From: Paramacrobiotus metropolitanus
Lineage: Eukaryota; Tardigrada; Eutardigrada; Parachela; Macrobiotidae
Direction: 5' to 3'
Assembly (NCBI RefSeq): GCF_019649055.1
Contig: NW_026570431.1
Span: forward strand, 1-64,000
Length of the DNA stretch: 64,000 bases
In this document: positions 23,325-34,348 of the stretch, in pieces
Layout: every line of letters begins with the position of its first letter
Numbering within the stretch: the first letter of the stretch is position 1
The notes under the pieces: model-generated
What the model was told of the DNA's origin: nothing
What the model saw: only the letters and a program-made list of their open reading frames with translations
The model's database searches: none
Program-made: the position numbers and the translations under genes

Positions 23325-25003
23325 ATGATGTCGGAGCTTACTTTATTAACTGTAAATGGGACCGGATGTGCTTGGCCGGAACGGAATTTTCAGTACATTT
23401 ATCAGTTCGATGAGTTTAAATATACCGAGCTGATTTTGCATCCTATATGGCTTTTCCTCTGCACTGTCGGCGAAGTACTTAATATCATCCTGCTAAGGAA
23501 AGTGGAAACCTTTCAGGCGATGTTCGTCACCGCAGTCGCGCATTTTGATTTACTTGCAATGTACGATACATCGTTTTTGACATACGTATGTGCGCTAAAA
23601 ATAGAGCTCCCATACGAGTATGCTTTGTTAACGTTAACTTGGTGTTTTATACTTAATGTTTTTTAGCATAGGTGGGGATTCCTTCTACGATCACTCCAAG
23701 TAAGCATCGTCCACAGTTTAAAGAATAATAAAACTCAGGTATCTAATTATGCAGGTATATTTTGGATTAACCAACAAGGATGAAGTGGCAATATGGGGCA
23801 TTGAAAATAATGTGACCTCCGACTCTCTCAAAGCATTTCTCGTCAGTTGTCAATTTATCGGCAATATTGGCACCTGGTATTCAGACTGGTAATAATTATA
23901 ATTTCATAATAAAAAATTAAAATATGCAGTGTCAAGAAATTTTTTATTCCTTATACATTTTTGCAGGATCCTGGTTGGTTTCAGTATTACGCGGCTCATG
24001 TTTACGATCGACCCCATTCGCTGGCGATTATTTATTACCCGAAAGCAGATTCGCATCGCCATCTTGTGCTGCTTCCCGCTGATTAGCGCTCTATCCTTCT
24101 ATCCAATCATCGAGTTCATTACGTTACACGATAGCGCGGCACAAGCATCGTGGGCCGGCAAATGGCGTCAGTTTAATTTTGTCAGCGCGGTACGTGATTG
24201 ACAAATCAGCATATTAAATAGATCCGGTTAAATTTTCCATTGTTTACAGGGTGTTGGCGCATTTGCCAGTTTTTTATTGATACTCATAACCAACATGATA
24301 ATCGCTATGATTCTGTGCAGACGCCATCGGAATTTCCGTGTTGACGTAAGACCGCATTATACACAATTCTTTCAAGTACAACTTTGTTCAAAGTATGATA
24401 TACTTGAAGGCCAACCTTTATTATTAAGACCAACATTTATTATTAAGACCAACATTTATTATAAAATATGTAATTTGTATTATTTCACTGTAATATTTGG
24501 ATTGTATTATATTTTGATGTTTGTTGATATAATTATTTTTGTTATAAACGTTGTAGGTAGGACGCCGGCAAGGGTCACGTTGCATGAGAGTACACGGAAA
24601 CGACTCGACGATATCCACAACGATGCCGCTATTAACCGCCTCCGTGGTCATCCACCTGGTGACAACCATTCCTTACGTATCGTGGTATGTCGTGCTGGCG
24701 CTGGAGCGGAGCTGTCGTGTGCGATTGACCGATGAGCATTTTGCCATACTCCAGTCGTTTTTTATACAGTTCTTGTATCCGAAATATTCCCTGAATTTTT
24801 TCGTTTACTGCGGTGTTAGTCGGACGTTTTTAAAGAGATTTTTGCATTGGGCAAAGAAGTATTGCTGGTGCAACCCTGAAGTGGTCACTAAGATTGTCGG
24901 TGTGACGACATCGGTGTCCGATGTGCCGACCGGTGGAACCGTCGAGTTTGATCTGCATGTGTGTGAAAGCCGCTCAGATAATGATAAACGGCCTAATCAT
25001 TAA
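23325..25003 (+). CDS. Class A (rhodopsin-like) orphan GPCR 1
   Basis: Six exons: 23325-23560, 23672-23699, 23755-23888, 23967-24189, 24250-24345, 24557-25003 (387 aa). Seven hydrophobic helices can be placed: TM1 around LHPIWLFLCTVGEVLNIILL, TM2 FVTAVAHFDLLAM, TM3 ending SITRLMFTIDP, TM4 IAILCCFPLISALSF, TM5 ASFLLILITNMIIAMIL, TM6 LLTASVVIHLVTTIPY, TM7 YSLNFFVYC. The TM7 motif NFFVY is a variant of NPxxY seen in peptide (FMRFamide-type) receptors. The DRY motif is replaced by TRL. A second start codon follows at 23328. It is paralogous to GPCR 2: the four internal exons have identical lengths (28, 134, 223, 96). The ligand is unknown; a peptide is likely by family. Confidence 0.85.
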
Positions 25004-25953
25004 ATACTGTATTTCCTCTTTAACAGGCAGAAGAAACAATTAACGTTTAGAAATCATTAAAATTTAGTTTCGTTATGCAGGTCAGTAATAGACATCCTGT
25101 CGGTTTTTATCAACTGTATTTTACAGTCAAAAACAAATAATACTATTATTATTTGTCACATGCGATGATGTTGTGCGGTTTTGTGGCATAATCAGTATAT
25201 GATGCGACTTGTGAAAAATGATACCGATGCTCTTTACGCGCACCAAGCATACTTGTACAGGTCATTGATTGCGCTACCATTTACCGGTAAATCGAAGAAT
25301 GATGATTAATAATTATGTCGTCATAGCCTGCGTTTTAAAGACATACTCACAGTCTGAATATTTTGACGTCATATTTTCCGGCATTTTTCATAATTGGCCT
25401 AGCGTTGGCTCAAAGCGTTTCCGGTATGTTAATTCTTTTCTCCGAACCCCGCCGGAGCATGGTTGTACGCAGGTACGCGGTGTAAACACCATGCTGTTGC
25501 CGTTGCTTCGTGAATACGACGCTGAATAATTACAGTGTTAAGCAACAAAACCGCAGTTTCAGCGCCGTAAGCAATGTTTGTTTGGTAATGTTTTTCTAGG
25601 ATATTGCGTGTGTACCATACGCTACACTGTTTGCTACCATGAACGGTAGCCTTACCGGCATCTTTCCCTTTCATGCGATGTTCTTTTTGGTGATTAACAA
25701 CAATAACATTTTTTTCAAAATTCTTTGAGACGGTAATTTACCTTGCTGCGCTGTGTATGTTTTATGACTATGTTGTGCAGCATGCAGACTGCCTCGAAAC
25801 CACAACAAATTTTCGATAGATCGTGAATTTCACGCCATTTTCGCCTGGCACATGTTGTTCACAGATTAATATTCTTGTTTTCCTTATTCAGCGTGTAGAT
25901 TATAGATAACTTAAAATTTAAGTTTTTATACGGTTCAGTTTCTTTTACGGACA
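25004..25953. other. Spacer between the two GPCR genes
   Basis: No additional exon recognised. Short open frames on both strands lack domains. Confidence 0.3.
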
Positions 25954-27794
25954 ATGCGGAATATCAGTATGCCCGGCTGCGGCTGGCCCGAAAGGGATTT
26001 CCAATACGTTTACGAAGCTGATGGCTTTAAATACACGGAACTCATTCTGCATCCCATCTGGCTGTTCATTTGTACTGTCGGCAATATCCTGAACATTGTT
26101 CTGTTGCGGAAAATCCATACTTTCCAGGCAATATTTGTGACAGCGGTGGCACATTTTGACTTATTAGCAATGTAAGATCGACACAGTACAGACTTAGTTG
26201 GCTACAAGTTTTATTAATCTGGATACAACCAATCTGATGCATCAGTTTAGAAAATCTAATTTTGCAGGTGGGGCTGGCTGCTTCGTTCGATTCAGGTACC
26301 ACTGTATTTCAAATCGAATTTCCCAACCGAGATTTCCGTGCCAAACAAAAGTAAAATAAAAATTTTGCTGAAAGTTTTGTGTACCACTAGAACTATACTG
26401 AAGTATACTAAAATTATGGAAATAGTTAAAATGTAACATTTTCAACCAATTCGAGTGTAACGTTTTCAGAACTTACGTATGTTCTAATGATGTTTTAATA
26501 GGTGTACGTCGGTTACACCACGCCTGGCGGAATTCCGTCCAGATCCCTCAATTCTAATTTCAGTACCGAAGCCACACGCGGATTTCTCGTTGCGAGCGAA
26601 TTTTTCGGCAATATCGGATCATGGTATTCTGATTGGTAAGACAATACCTCTAGGTCGTTTTCTTTTTGCCTGGTTAATTTACCAGTGTAATAAAACTACC
26701 GGTGTAGGATTTAGTCTAGACGTGATGCGTCAGCAACGTGTTTGACCTTTACAGGACTTTGGTAGCATTCAGTGTAACGCGTCTACTCTTTACAATCGAT
26801 CCGCTGCGATGGCGCCTGTCCATTTCGCGAAAGCAGGTCGTTATTGCCATACTGTGTTTCCTACCATTGGCCTGCACTGTCGCACTGTATCCAGTGGTGG
26901 AATATGTCACTCGGGACGATAAGGTTGCAACGATTACTTGGGTGGGAAACTGGCGGCAGATCCAGATGATCGGCGCGGTAAGGAAGCAGCCAACGAATGT
27001 ACATTCGCAATACACTGAAATTATTAACAGGTGACCTTTACGTGTTGCAGGCAATCGATGCGCTGTCCAGCTTTCTCATAATTTTCGTAGCGAACATGGT
27101 GATTGCGCTGATCTTGTTTAAGCGCCAAATGATGCATAAACCGGAAGTAAGTATTTACACACACTGCTAAATGAAATTCTATGTAACAAAATCTGCCGGA
27201 TTAAGTACTCGTACATCATCATCATGAGTGATATTCCAGGTGGAGTGCCTGGAAGGGAAATTCCCTGTACGTATACACGGAAAAGATACGATCATCTCCA
27301 CAACCATGACACTACTGACGGCATCAGTTGTCCTTTATTTGGTGACGACCATTCCATATTTGACGTGGTACATATTGCTGGCGATGGAAAAACGCTGCAT
27401 GGTGCACATCGGCGATGACCAGTTCGTCATTCTGCAGTCGCTGTTCCTACAGTTTACGTATGCCAAATATTCCTTGAATTTCTTCGTATATTGCGGTGTC
27501 AGTCGGACATTTTTTAAACACTTCCTGCGGCTGATCACGACGTGCCGATGGAGATTAAAGGCAAACGAGCGCGCACCAACGCCTTCCGACGCGACAAGAA
27601 CCACGCGTCTCTCAGAAAGTGCTGCAATCGGTAATCTCTGCGGAAATGGAAGACTCTGCGCGATATCTCCTATGACTACTTGTTCGGAAGAAAGAAAAGG
27701 AAGCGTGGATGGATTAATCGAGAACTGTAGTTTACAGGAATGTTGTAAAAGTTTAACTTTACGAGATGAACGCTACCCTGACGTGACCTCTTAA
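25954..27794 (+). CDS. Class A (rhodopsin-like) orphan GPCR 2
   Basis: Exons 25954-26171, 26268-26295, 26502-26635, 26755-26977, 27051-27146, 27240-27794 (417 aa). It has the same architecture as GPCR 1 with clear sequence similarity: LHPIWLFICTVGNILNIVLL in TM1, SVTRLLFTIDPLRWRL after TM3, and YSLNFFVYCGVSRTFFKHF at TM7. The Asn-Phe-Phe-Val-Tyr and degenerate DRY features match GPCR 1. The C-tail is longer and rich in Ser, Thr and Cys. The lengths of exons 2-5 are identical to GPCR 1, so the pair arose by tandem duplication. A decayed piece of a copy nearest to this gene lies at 33331-33726. Confidence 0.86.
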
Positions 27795-28388
27795 AAACCG
27801 GCACTTTTACGACTACCCAATATTAAATTTAAGTAACAAAAAGATCAGTGTATGTGTCAAACATTACTTCCGGTCAATTGAATTGCTTATTTATGTCCGC
27901 ATTCGGCAGTCTATTGTCAGTGATTTTTTTAAAATTATTCAGCAATTTGTTCTTATTAACTTAATTGACTGTAAAGATAAAAGCGACTACGCTGGTTTAA
28001 GAAACAATACGTGAAATTAACTTCGGTCGCGTTTGAGAGCAGACAAGTGCAGCTGACACTGGTAAGTATTTGCACTGTATAGTTAAACCAGTCCACAGAA
28101 TTTATAATAGACAATTAGACACCAGTAGTGCATGCATAGTGAGCACGATTGTATCTGTACGAGTACAGCACTAGCCAAATCCGTTCGAAAACATCTAGAA
28201 AACATCGGACACAACCTTCGAAAAGCGAAAACAGACTTGCGACTTTGTTAACTAATTTCTTTTGAGTTATCGTACAAATAACCAGACTAAAAAAAGTTAA
28301 AAATCTGTGACTTCGAATTAACAAAACAAAACCGGCAAACTCCATGACCGCCAGCGATTTAATTCTCGACTTCGCTGCGCCACATTTT
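27795..28388. other. Intergenic region between convergent GPCR 2 and the GLEBS gene
   Basis: No gene. The part at about 28180-28340 (CACAACCTTCGAAAAGCG, then ATCGTACAAA and AACAAAACAAAACCG) resembles 34100-34260, the equivalent interval beyond the GPCR pseudogene. This is one of the marks of a tandem duplication of the whole block. Confidence 0.5.
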
Positions 28389-31300
28389 TCATTTCGTCAC
28401 ACTAGACACATCGTCACCGAAACGATTTCCACTAGGAGTGGAAGCAAGTGCATCAGCAGATCGTGGGGCAAATATAAATCCATTGCTGCCTCCACCGAAA
28501 ACTCCTCCAGTAGCAGCTGATTGGGATTGACCAAAAACACTAAAGGTTTTGGATTCAGCCAAACCTGCAAACATTAAAAGGTCAAAATTAAAAAAAAAAC
28601 TGTGGAGGAAATTAAAGAATTATCCTTTCCACAGTACTACAACTACTTCACCTCGAGTCTGAAAAGTCGGTAATTGACCGAAAACCGCTCCGCTAGCAGA
28701 TGAGGCGAATTTGGATGAAGCTGAATGATTCGCAGATTGCGCACCAAAATACTTGGTCCAGTGCGCCGCATACGGACTGGACCGAAATGAGCCTGTAAAT
28801 AAATAACTAAGTACTCTCTTCTTTATTTCGATTCATAATTATGACAGTATTAACCAGACACTACTGCTACAAAATTAGGTACTACCAAAACATCCAATAC
28901 CATCATTAGCGTTATTGAAGTGTTTAACACGCGGCAAAGTGCCCAAAACTGCCGCCGCATTACCACGAACAACGGCAATGCTGAAGCGCTGTTTCAAAAC
29001 GAACTCGAACGCGCTTCACCCGTTTTTTCAAAAATTCTACAACCTAAAAACTTAAAAAGTTCCTTCGTCGACTCGCTCTGCACTCCAAAGGTTTCGCATA
29101 CAACAGGATAAAAGGAATACGGCGGCTGTAAGAAGCGGTAGTGGTTCCGTTTATGAGATTCAGCTACTCGTGCCTAATAACTAAGAGTACTTAGTAAAAC
29201 AAATTAACTAACCGTAAGTACAACCAAATCAGTTACAACTACTGATATAATAAGAGCGTACGATTAAAAGGCAATTCTACCTTGAGACTGAGCAAACAGC
29301 GACTGGCCGGAAGCCGTTCCACCGGCACTTCTATAGGTGTGAAAGGATGGCTGAGCAGCAGCGAAATCGAGCTTATTACCGCACAGACCAAATGATTTAA
29401 AACCAGTATTAGCTGGCGCTTCAGCCTGACCAAAACTAGCCGTCCACGATGGTACATTTGCTGCAGGTGGTCCAAAGAAGCCTGCAAGAAAAAAACAACA
29501 TAAGCGAACCAAGACAACTTGTAAAATACACTGAATACGTATTCAGCAGAGATCAAACAGCAAGCCGGGAACAAACGGTATGGCTGCTCTTACATGGTGG
29601 CTGTGAAACCGCAAGCTGACCAAAAGGATTTTGACCGAAAGATGAGCCAAATGGTGACCGATTCGCCCCCAATAAAAATCCGTTATTCCCTCCACAAGAA
29701 CATCCTCCAAAGGCTGTTGCCTGTCGATTCTGCCCGAACATCCCCAACGAGCCCACGCTAGCAGCGGTTAAAGTAACGCTCTGGCCGCTTGCTTGATAAT
29801 CTTCGAATCGCAGTTCCTCTATGCTCTTCTTCTCGCCGTACTCTTTCATCATACTAATGCAGAACGCTTTCGTCTCAATGTTAATAGTTCTGCCGTCTTT
29901 CAACTCGGAATCTGCGCCACTAACCGGCGCAAACTTCACCGTCGTGCCAATGGCATCAACGCTGATGGTGGACGCTGGTAGTGATCTGCCGTTAAAACCA
30001 TCGAACTTGAGCCATGAGAGCACATTTCCGCCCGGGACATTACCCGCTGCCTGCGCCAGTTCACCAACTGTATTTCCCGCTGGCGGTCCGCCGCCTAAAT
30101 AATTAAAATTTAAATTAAAAAAATGAAGATTAAAATTTAATTTAATTACTTCAGATTGTATTAATTTATACAACCCACAGATGTCGACGGAGAAGCGAGA
30201 GACAGAGCACTGAAGGCCAAAATCTTTCTTACCCGCATTCCTGTGCGCAAAAACCGATAATCCAGACATGGACCCCGAACTAAGCAGTGGCAAGCGTTGC
30301 TGGGGAGCTGGCTTAACGCAACCTCCGAACGTTACGCTGGCTGCCTGGGTGGCTGTTCCAGTCTTGTGACTGGCCAGATAGTCTTCAAGCCGGAGTTCTT
30401 CCATGCTCCTTTTCTCGTCATACTCCTTCATTAAGCTGATACAGAAGTGCTGCGTCTGGACATCCATACTTGTGCCATTTTTCATCACCGGTTCGATGCC
30501 CATAACAGGAGAAAATTTGACCGTTGTACCGATGGAGACGACATGAGACATGGACACTCCTGATTGCCGGTTGAGTGGTAGGATACTCGTGCTTCCACCA
30601 GCAACATCTTCCTTTTGTGGTTGTTGTTTTAAAATGGTCGCAATTCCTGTATTTACCAGAATTACGAGTACAATAAATGCACACCAGACATTGTCTGTCA
30701 CTGAGAAATACTGAAATGCCGTATATAAAAAACTGCAGTAGTGGCGATATTTGTTAATATTGTACCGGACATAACGTCATAACCTACCGGTTGGTTGCGA
30801 GTGAACCGGCACCTGCTGCGGCATCGTTCTCTGTGTGCCGCGGTTTACCGTTCCAGTTTGCCCGTTCGGGTCCCAGTCACCTTGCTGTGTTTGACGACCG
30901 GCACGGGCATTCCCATCGTTCCATCCGGCATTGCTGCGGCCACGGTTCCAGTCAGCACCGCCACGCCACCTGCCTCGCCAGCGTGGTCGCTGGTAATACT
31001 AAAACAATCTTAAAATAATAGAAAAGCCATCCAAACAAAAAAATAATTAAGTTCTAACACAAAAGTATTAATACAAAAGTATTAAGTTCTAAAACAAACA
31101 AGTTTATAAACTGATGTACAAGTACTTGATTAGACTGAGCATCTAATTTACCGGCTGATCATTCCACCGGCCGCGGTAGCCATAGCGCCGAGTGTCCCGG
31201 CCTTGCCAATGTCCACCACCGTGACGACTGCCGCCACGTCCCTGCTCCCCGTATCCACCGGGACCACGACCCTCTGCGCTGCAGTTGTTACCAGCCGTAT

Positions 31301-32357
31301 TCCAGGTGTTGCCGTTACAGCGCGGTGGACGATCAACAGCGTTGTTGTTCGAGTGCAAGTGATTTTCTTGGTGCCAGCTGCGTGGCTGCACACTGTAACA
31401 TAGAAATGCAAGCTTGTCCCAGCAGATTAAATTAATGAGGGCAACGGTAAATTTTAATATTTGCATCGAGCGGATCGAGATACTACAGTACCATTTTTCA
31501 GTGAAACTGCTGCAAATGATGTGGTTAGCAGCTTAATAAGCAAAGAACTAACAACCACCGCTAGTGCACATAAATCATAATTATCGTATGCACGCGGAAT
31601 ACGAGACAGTAATAATATCATTAGTACCTACTTAATACTTATTCAGACAACATAGAGTGCGTTTGCAGATTTATGTTAATTATCGTAGTGCAATGGCTGT
31701 ATGTAGCCTTGTCAACTCCTACCCTAGCCTTGCCTTGTTAATTTTATGATTTACGCACACTTTTTAGGAAACGGGTTCTAGTTATATAACACTTCTACCA
31801 GTACTGGCTCAGTCTAGCTGCCACCAGAAATTTGTCATATCCTTGATTTGGATCCGGAGATTCGCAGCTAATCTTATGGTTAGCAAAGGAGTTATGCTGG
31901 TCTTTGCAGTCCTGGGGATCCGTTTTGGACACCGACACTGCAGCATTGTCAGAATTCCCGCCAGTGGCAACAGGATTAGACTCCGCAGGGAAATCGGGCA
32001 GCAAATTTGCAACGCTCACTAAAACGAAATACATTATCTTGCAAAACTGGTAACGCACCACTATGCACTAGCAAGAGCAAGTAAACCAGTCATCCCAAAG
32101 TTCAATAAAACTGCACACAATAAAAACCTTACGGCATAATCGTACTTTTACTCGTACTGTTTTAGCTGTATTAGTACATTCTGTACAAATACTTTGCACC
32201 TACAGCCAGACTGTCCAGTTTCACACTTGATTTCCGCCAGTGGAATTTCGTATTTAATCGTAACCTGTCCAGTTTCACACTTAACTTCAGATTGTCCTAT
32301 CGCGCACTGAATTTCTGCTTCTCCAACTTCACGTTTAATTTCGAACGCCTGTGCCAT
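28389..32357 (-). CDS. Nup98-like GLEBS/FG protein with RG-rich N-terminus (paralogue 2)
   Basis: Nine exons read on the minus strand: 32357-32204, 32018-31805, 31392-31152, 30998-30788, 30646-30233, 30094-29594, 29481-29281, 28792-28652, 28564-28389; phases join throughout (750 aa). The first exon is an internally repetitive segment (EIKCETGQ units). Exons 3-4 are Gly/Arg/Trp-rich (RGG-like, RWRGRWRGG), suggesting RNA binding. Exons 5 and 6 each carry a GLEBS motif (GTTVKF, CIS.MKEY, EELR.EDY), the Rae1/Gle2-binding element of Nup98. Exons 6-9 are FG-type low-complexity sequence (MFGQ, PFGQ, SVFGQ). No autoproteolytic Nup98 C-terminal domain is present. By family it should act at the nuclear pore or with Rae1 in mRNA export; this is inference. 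Exons 1-4 are the least certain part; an alternative acceptor for exon 5 lies at about 30700. Confidence 0.75.
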
Positions 32358-32476
32358 GGTTGATCGAAGGTTTGCAGATCCAGTTCGTTTTCTACGGCTC
32401 TACAGGTGATCCGGAAACTGAGGGCACCTCGTTCTGATACTACAGCTGCAACAATTTTACTGTACAAAAGCATCCC

Positions 32477-32608
32477 ACGACGATTTCAAGCAGTACAAAA
32501 CATAATAATTATCGAGCTGCAACTACAGAGTATAAGCATACAACGACGATTTCAAGCAGTACAAAACATAATAATTATCGAGCTGCAACTACAGAGTATA
32601 AGCATACA
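32477..32608. repeat. Two-copy 66-bp tandem repeat upstream of paralogue 2
   Basis: Copies at 32477-32542 and 32543-32608, nearly identical, starting ACGACGATTTCAAGCAG. They lie 120-250 bp upstream of the start codon at 32357, so they may duplicate promoter elements. Confidence 0.9.
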
Positions 32609-32960
32609 ACGACGAAAGTGAAAACTCGTCAAGTACAGAGTAAAAGTATTTACGTAGTACATACGTAGTATTGAGCAAAATCTCACAAGTCAGTATATCT
32701 GCGGTCGAACAACTGAAAATCAACAAGTGCTTCTACAGACAATTAATAGAAATCAAACATTTAAAAATCGAAAAACCGAAGATGGCATTTAATTGAAGCA
32801 GACAGCCACTAACAATACGAGTCTGATTGAACTCTACATACACGTGCACGAAGAACATGCGTCATGCGGCAAGCAGCTGGATGCTGGAAGATCGGAAAGC
32901 CGAGATTAAAAAGCGTAGCAACATCGGTGTACGAGAATCAGAATTTACATGCCATCACCT

Positions 32961-33160
32961 GTATAACTTCGTACGTAGCGGTGGTTTTATAAAAATTTCT
33001 ATTATAATACCGCCGATGCTTATTATTACTTATTTTATTTATTTGAATAACAATTAATACCTCCGATTTTAAAAGCAGTACACCACAACAAGGCAGCGTT
33101 GTGGTCGCACTACTTTTTAATTTAATTTATAATGTACCACCGATACGTACGAAGTTGTAC
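32961..33160. mobile_element. Small palindromic MITE-like element
   Basis: Inverted repeats of 25 bp, GTATAACTTCGTACGTAGCG at 32961 and its complement at 33136-33160 (two or three mismatches), bound about 200 bp of AT-rich sequence. No clear target duplication, so the class is unassigned. Confidence 0.55.
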
Positions 33161-33330
33161 GGGTTGTATTCGTAATTAATATTATTGGTTCCTTTGGTTA
33201 TGATAGTATTAAGTAAATCCCCGATTAAAAATAACTTGTTAACAATTTTACCGCTTACTATGGCTGCTGTTAAGAACTGATCGAAAATAAGAATCAGTAC
33301 TTCAATACTTATAATTAAATGAACGTACAG

Positions 33331-33726
33331 GTGCACATCGGTGATGGCCGATGCAGCTCGTTATTCTATCTGTACCATCGCTGTTTCTACAGCTACATAA
33401 TGTGCGCCAATGTTCCTTGAAATTCTTCGACTATTGCGGCGCTGGTCGGGCGTTTTTTAAACACTTCCTGTGGCTGATCACGACGGGTCGATGAAGAATA
33501 ATGCAAATGATGCCGCACCGACTAACCAAAAGTATCGCCATGTTCCGAGGCTTCCGACGCAACAAGAACTGCACCTCTCAGAGAGTGCTGAAGCCGGTAA
33601 TCTCTGGTGAAAAAAAACTGCGGGGCGACTTATTTGGAAGAAAGAAACGAAAGAGCGCAATTACATGTACCCTGTGATTCCTACACAAGACGAGTGGGAC
33701 CTTTTACATAAACCGGCAATGTTGGC
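33331..33726 (+). pseudogene. GPCR pseudogene fragment (3' part of a GPCR 2 copy)
   Basis: Parallel in nucleotide sequence to the last exon of GPCR 2 from its GTGCACATCGG.GATG block through the TM7 region (TTCTTCG.ATATTGCGG counterpart), the CACTTCCTG.GGCTGATCACG block and the tail (CTCTCAGA.AGTGCTG, GGTAATCTCTG). The frame is broken several times and the 5' exons are absent. It lies upstream of the second GLEBS gene exactly as GPCR 2 lies upstream of the first, so it marks a duplicated block. Confidence 0.85.
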
Positions 33727-34348
33727 ATAACATTATTAACTTCAACAAAAGCCACAGCGGCCAGATATTAATATTACTTATAAATTTTGCCGCACTCTTC
33801 CTGAACTGATTGGCATAGAAGTTTGAACCTCATATAGATTATATAGTACATACATCATACTCGGTTTACAATTTGAATTATTCTGGATAATGTACAGATA
33901 CAAGTACAGTATTTGTCCCGGCGTTGGCAGTGCACGGCTGCGGTATCAAGAAGTTGTTTCTTTAAACTCATTAAGTCGGTGTTTTTCTACTGTTTTGAGT
34001 AAGAATATTATGTCAAATAAATTCAAAGTGTCGTTTGGGAATAGGCTGAAGCAGCTGGCAAGACAAGCACGCAATTTATTCGTACACCGTCAGAAAAATT
34101 CCGCCCAAAAACAACTGGAAAACGCCGGAAACAACCTTCCAAAACAAAATTTTGCGGCTTTGCACACTTACGTCTTTACAAGGTATCGTACAAAAAAAGC
34201 AGGGTCAAAAAGCGTAGCAGTCGCTGACCATCGAAAAACAAAACAAAAACCGAGAAATTTCACCAGTGCAAACAATTTTTAAATTTCCACTGCTGCTGCA
34301 GTCCTTCAAGCTTTTCTGGCTATCCGGTCGAATAAACGAACGGCAGTC
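33727..34348. other. Interval between GPCR pseudogene and GLEBS paralogue 1
   Basis: Contains a Lys/Arg-rich 130-codon open frame (33890-34282, + strand) with no recognised domain. Part of it resembles non-coding sequence at 28180-28340, so I do not call it a gene. Confidence 0.4.

Noticed and set aside
31143-31466. Independent secreted RG-rich protein starting at ATG 31466
   Set aside because: The hydrophobic stretch precedes a good acceptor at 31393, and splicing from 31805 is phase-compatible, so I read it as intron; it remains possible.
31795-32061. Independent small secreted protein on the minus strand
   Set aside because: The apparent signal peptide lies upstream of a phase-matching acceptor at 32019, and the downstream part joins the GLEBS paralogue 2 model in frame.
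33890-34282. 130-codon Lys/Arg-rich open frame as a gene
   Set aside because: No domain or signal, and part of it resembles untranslated sequence at 28180-28340 in which the frame is not kept.
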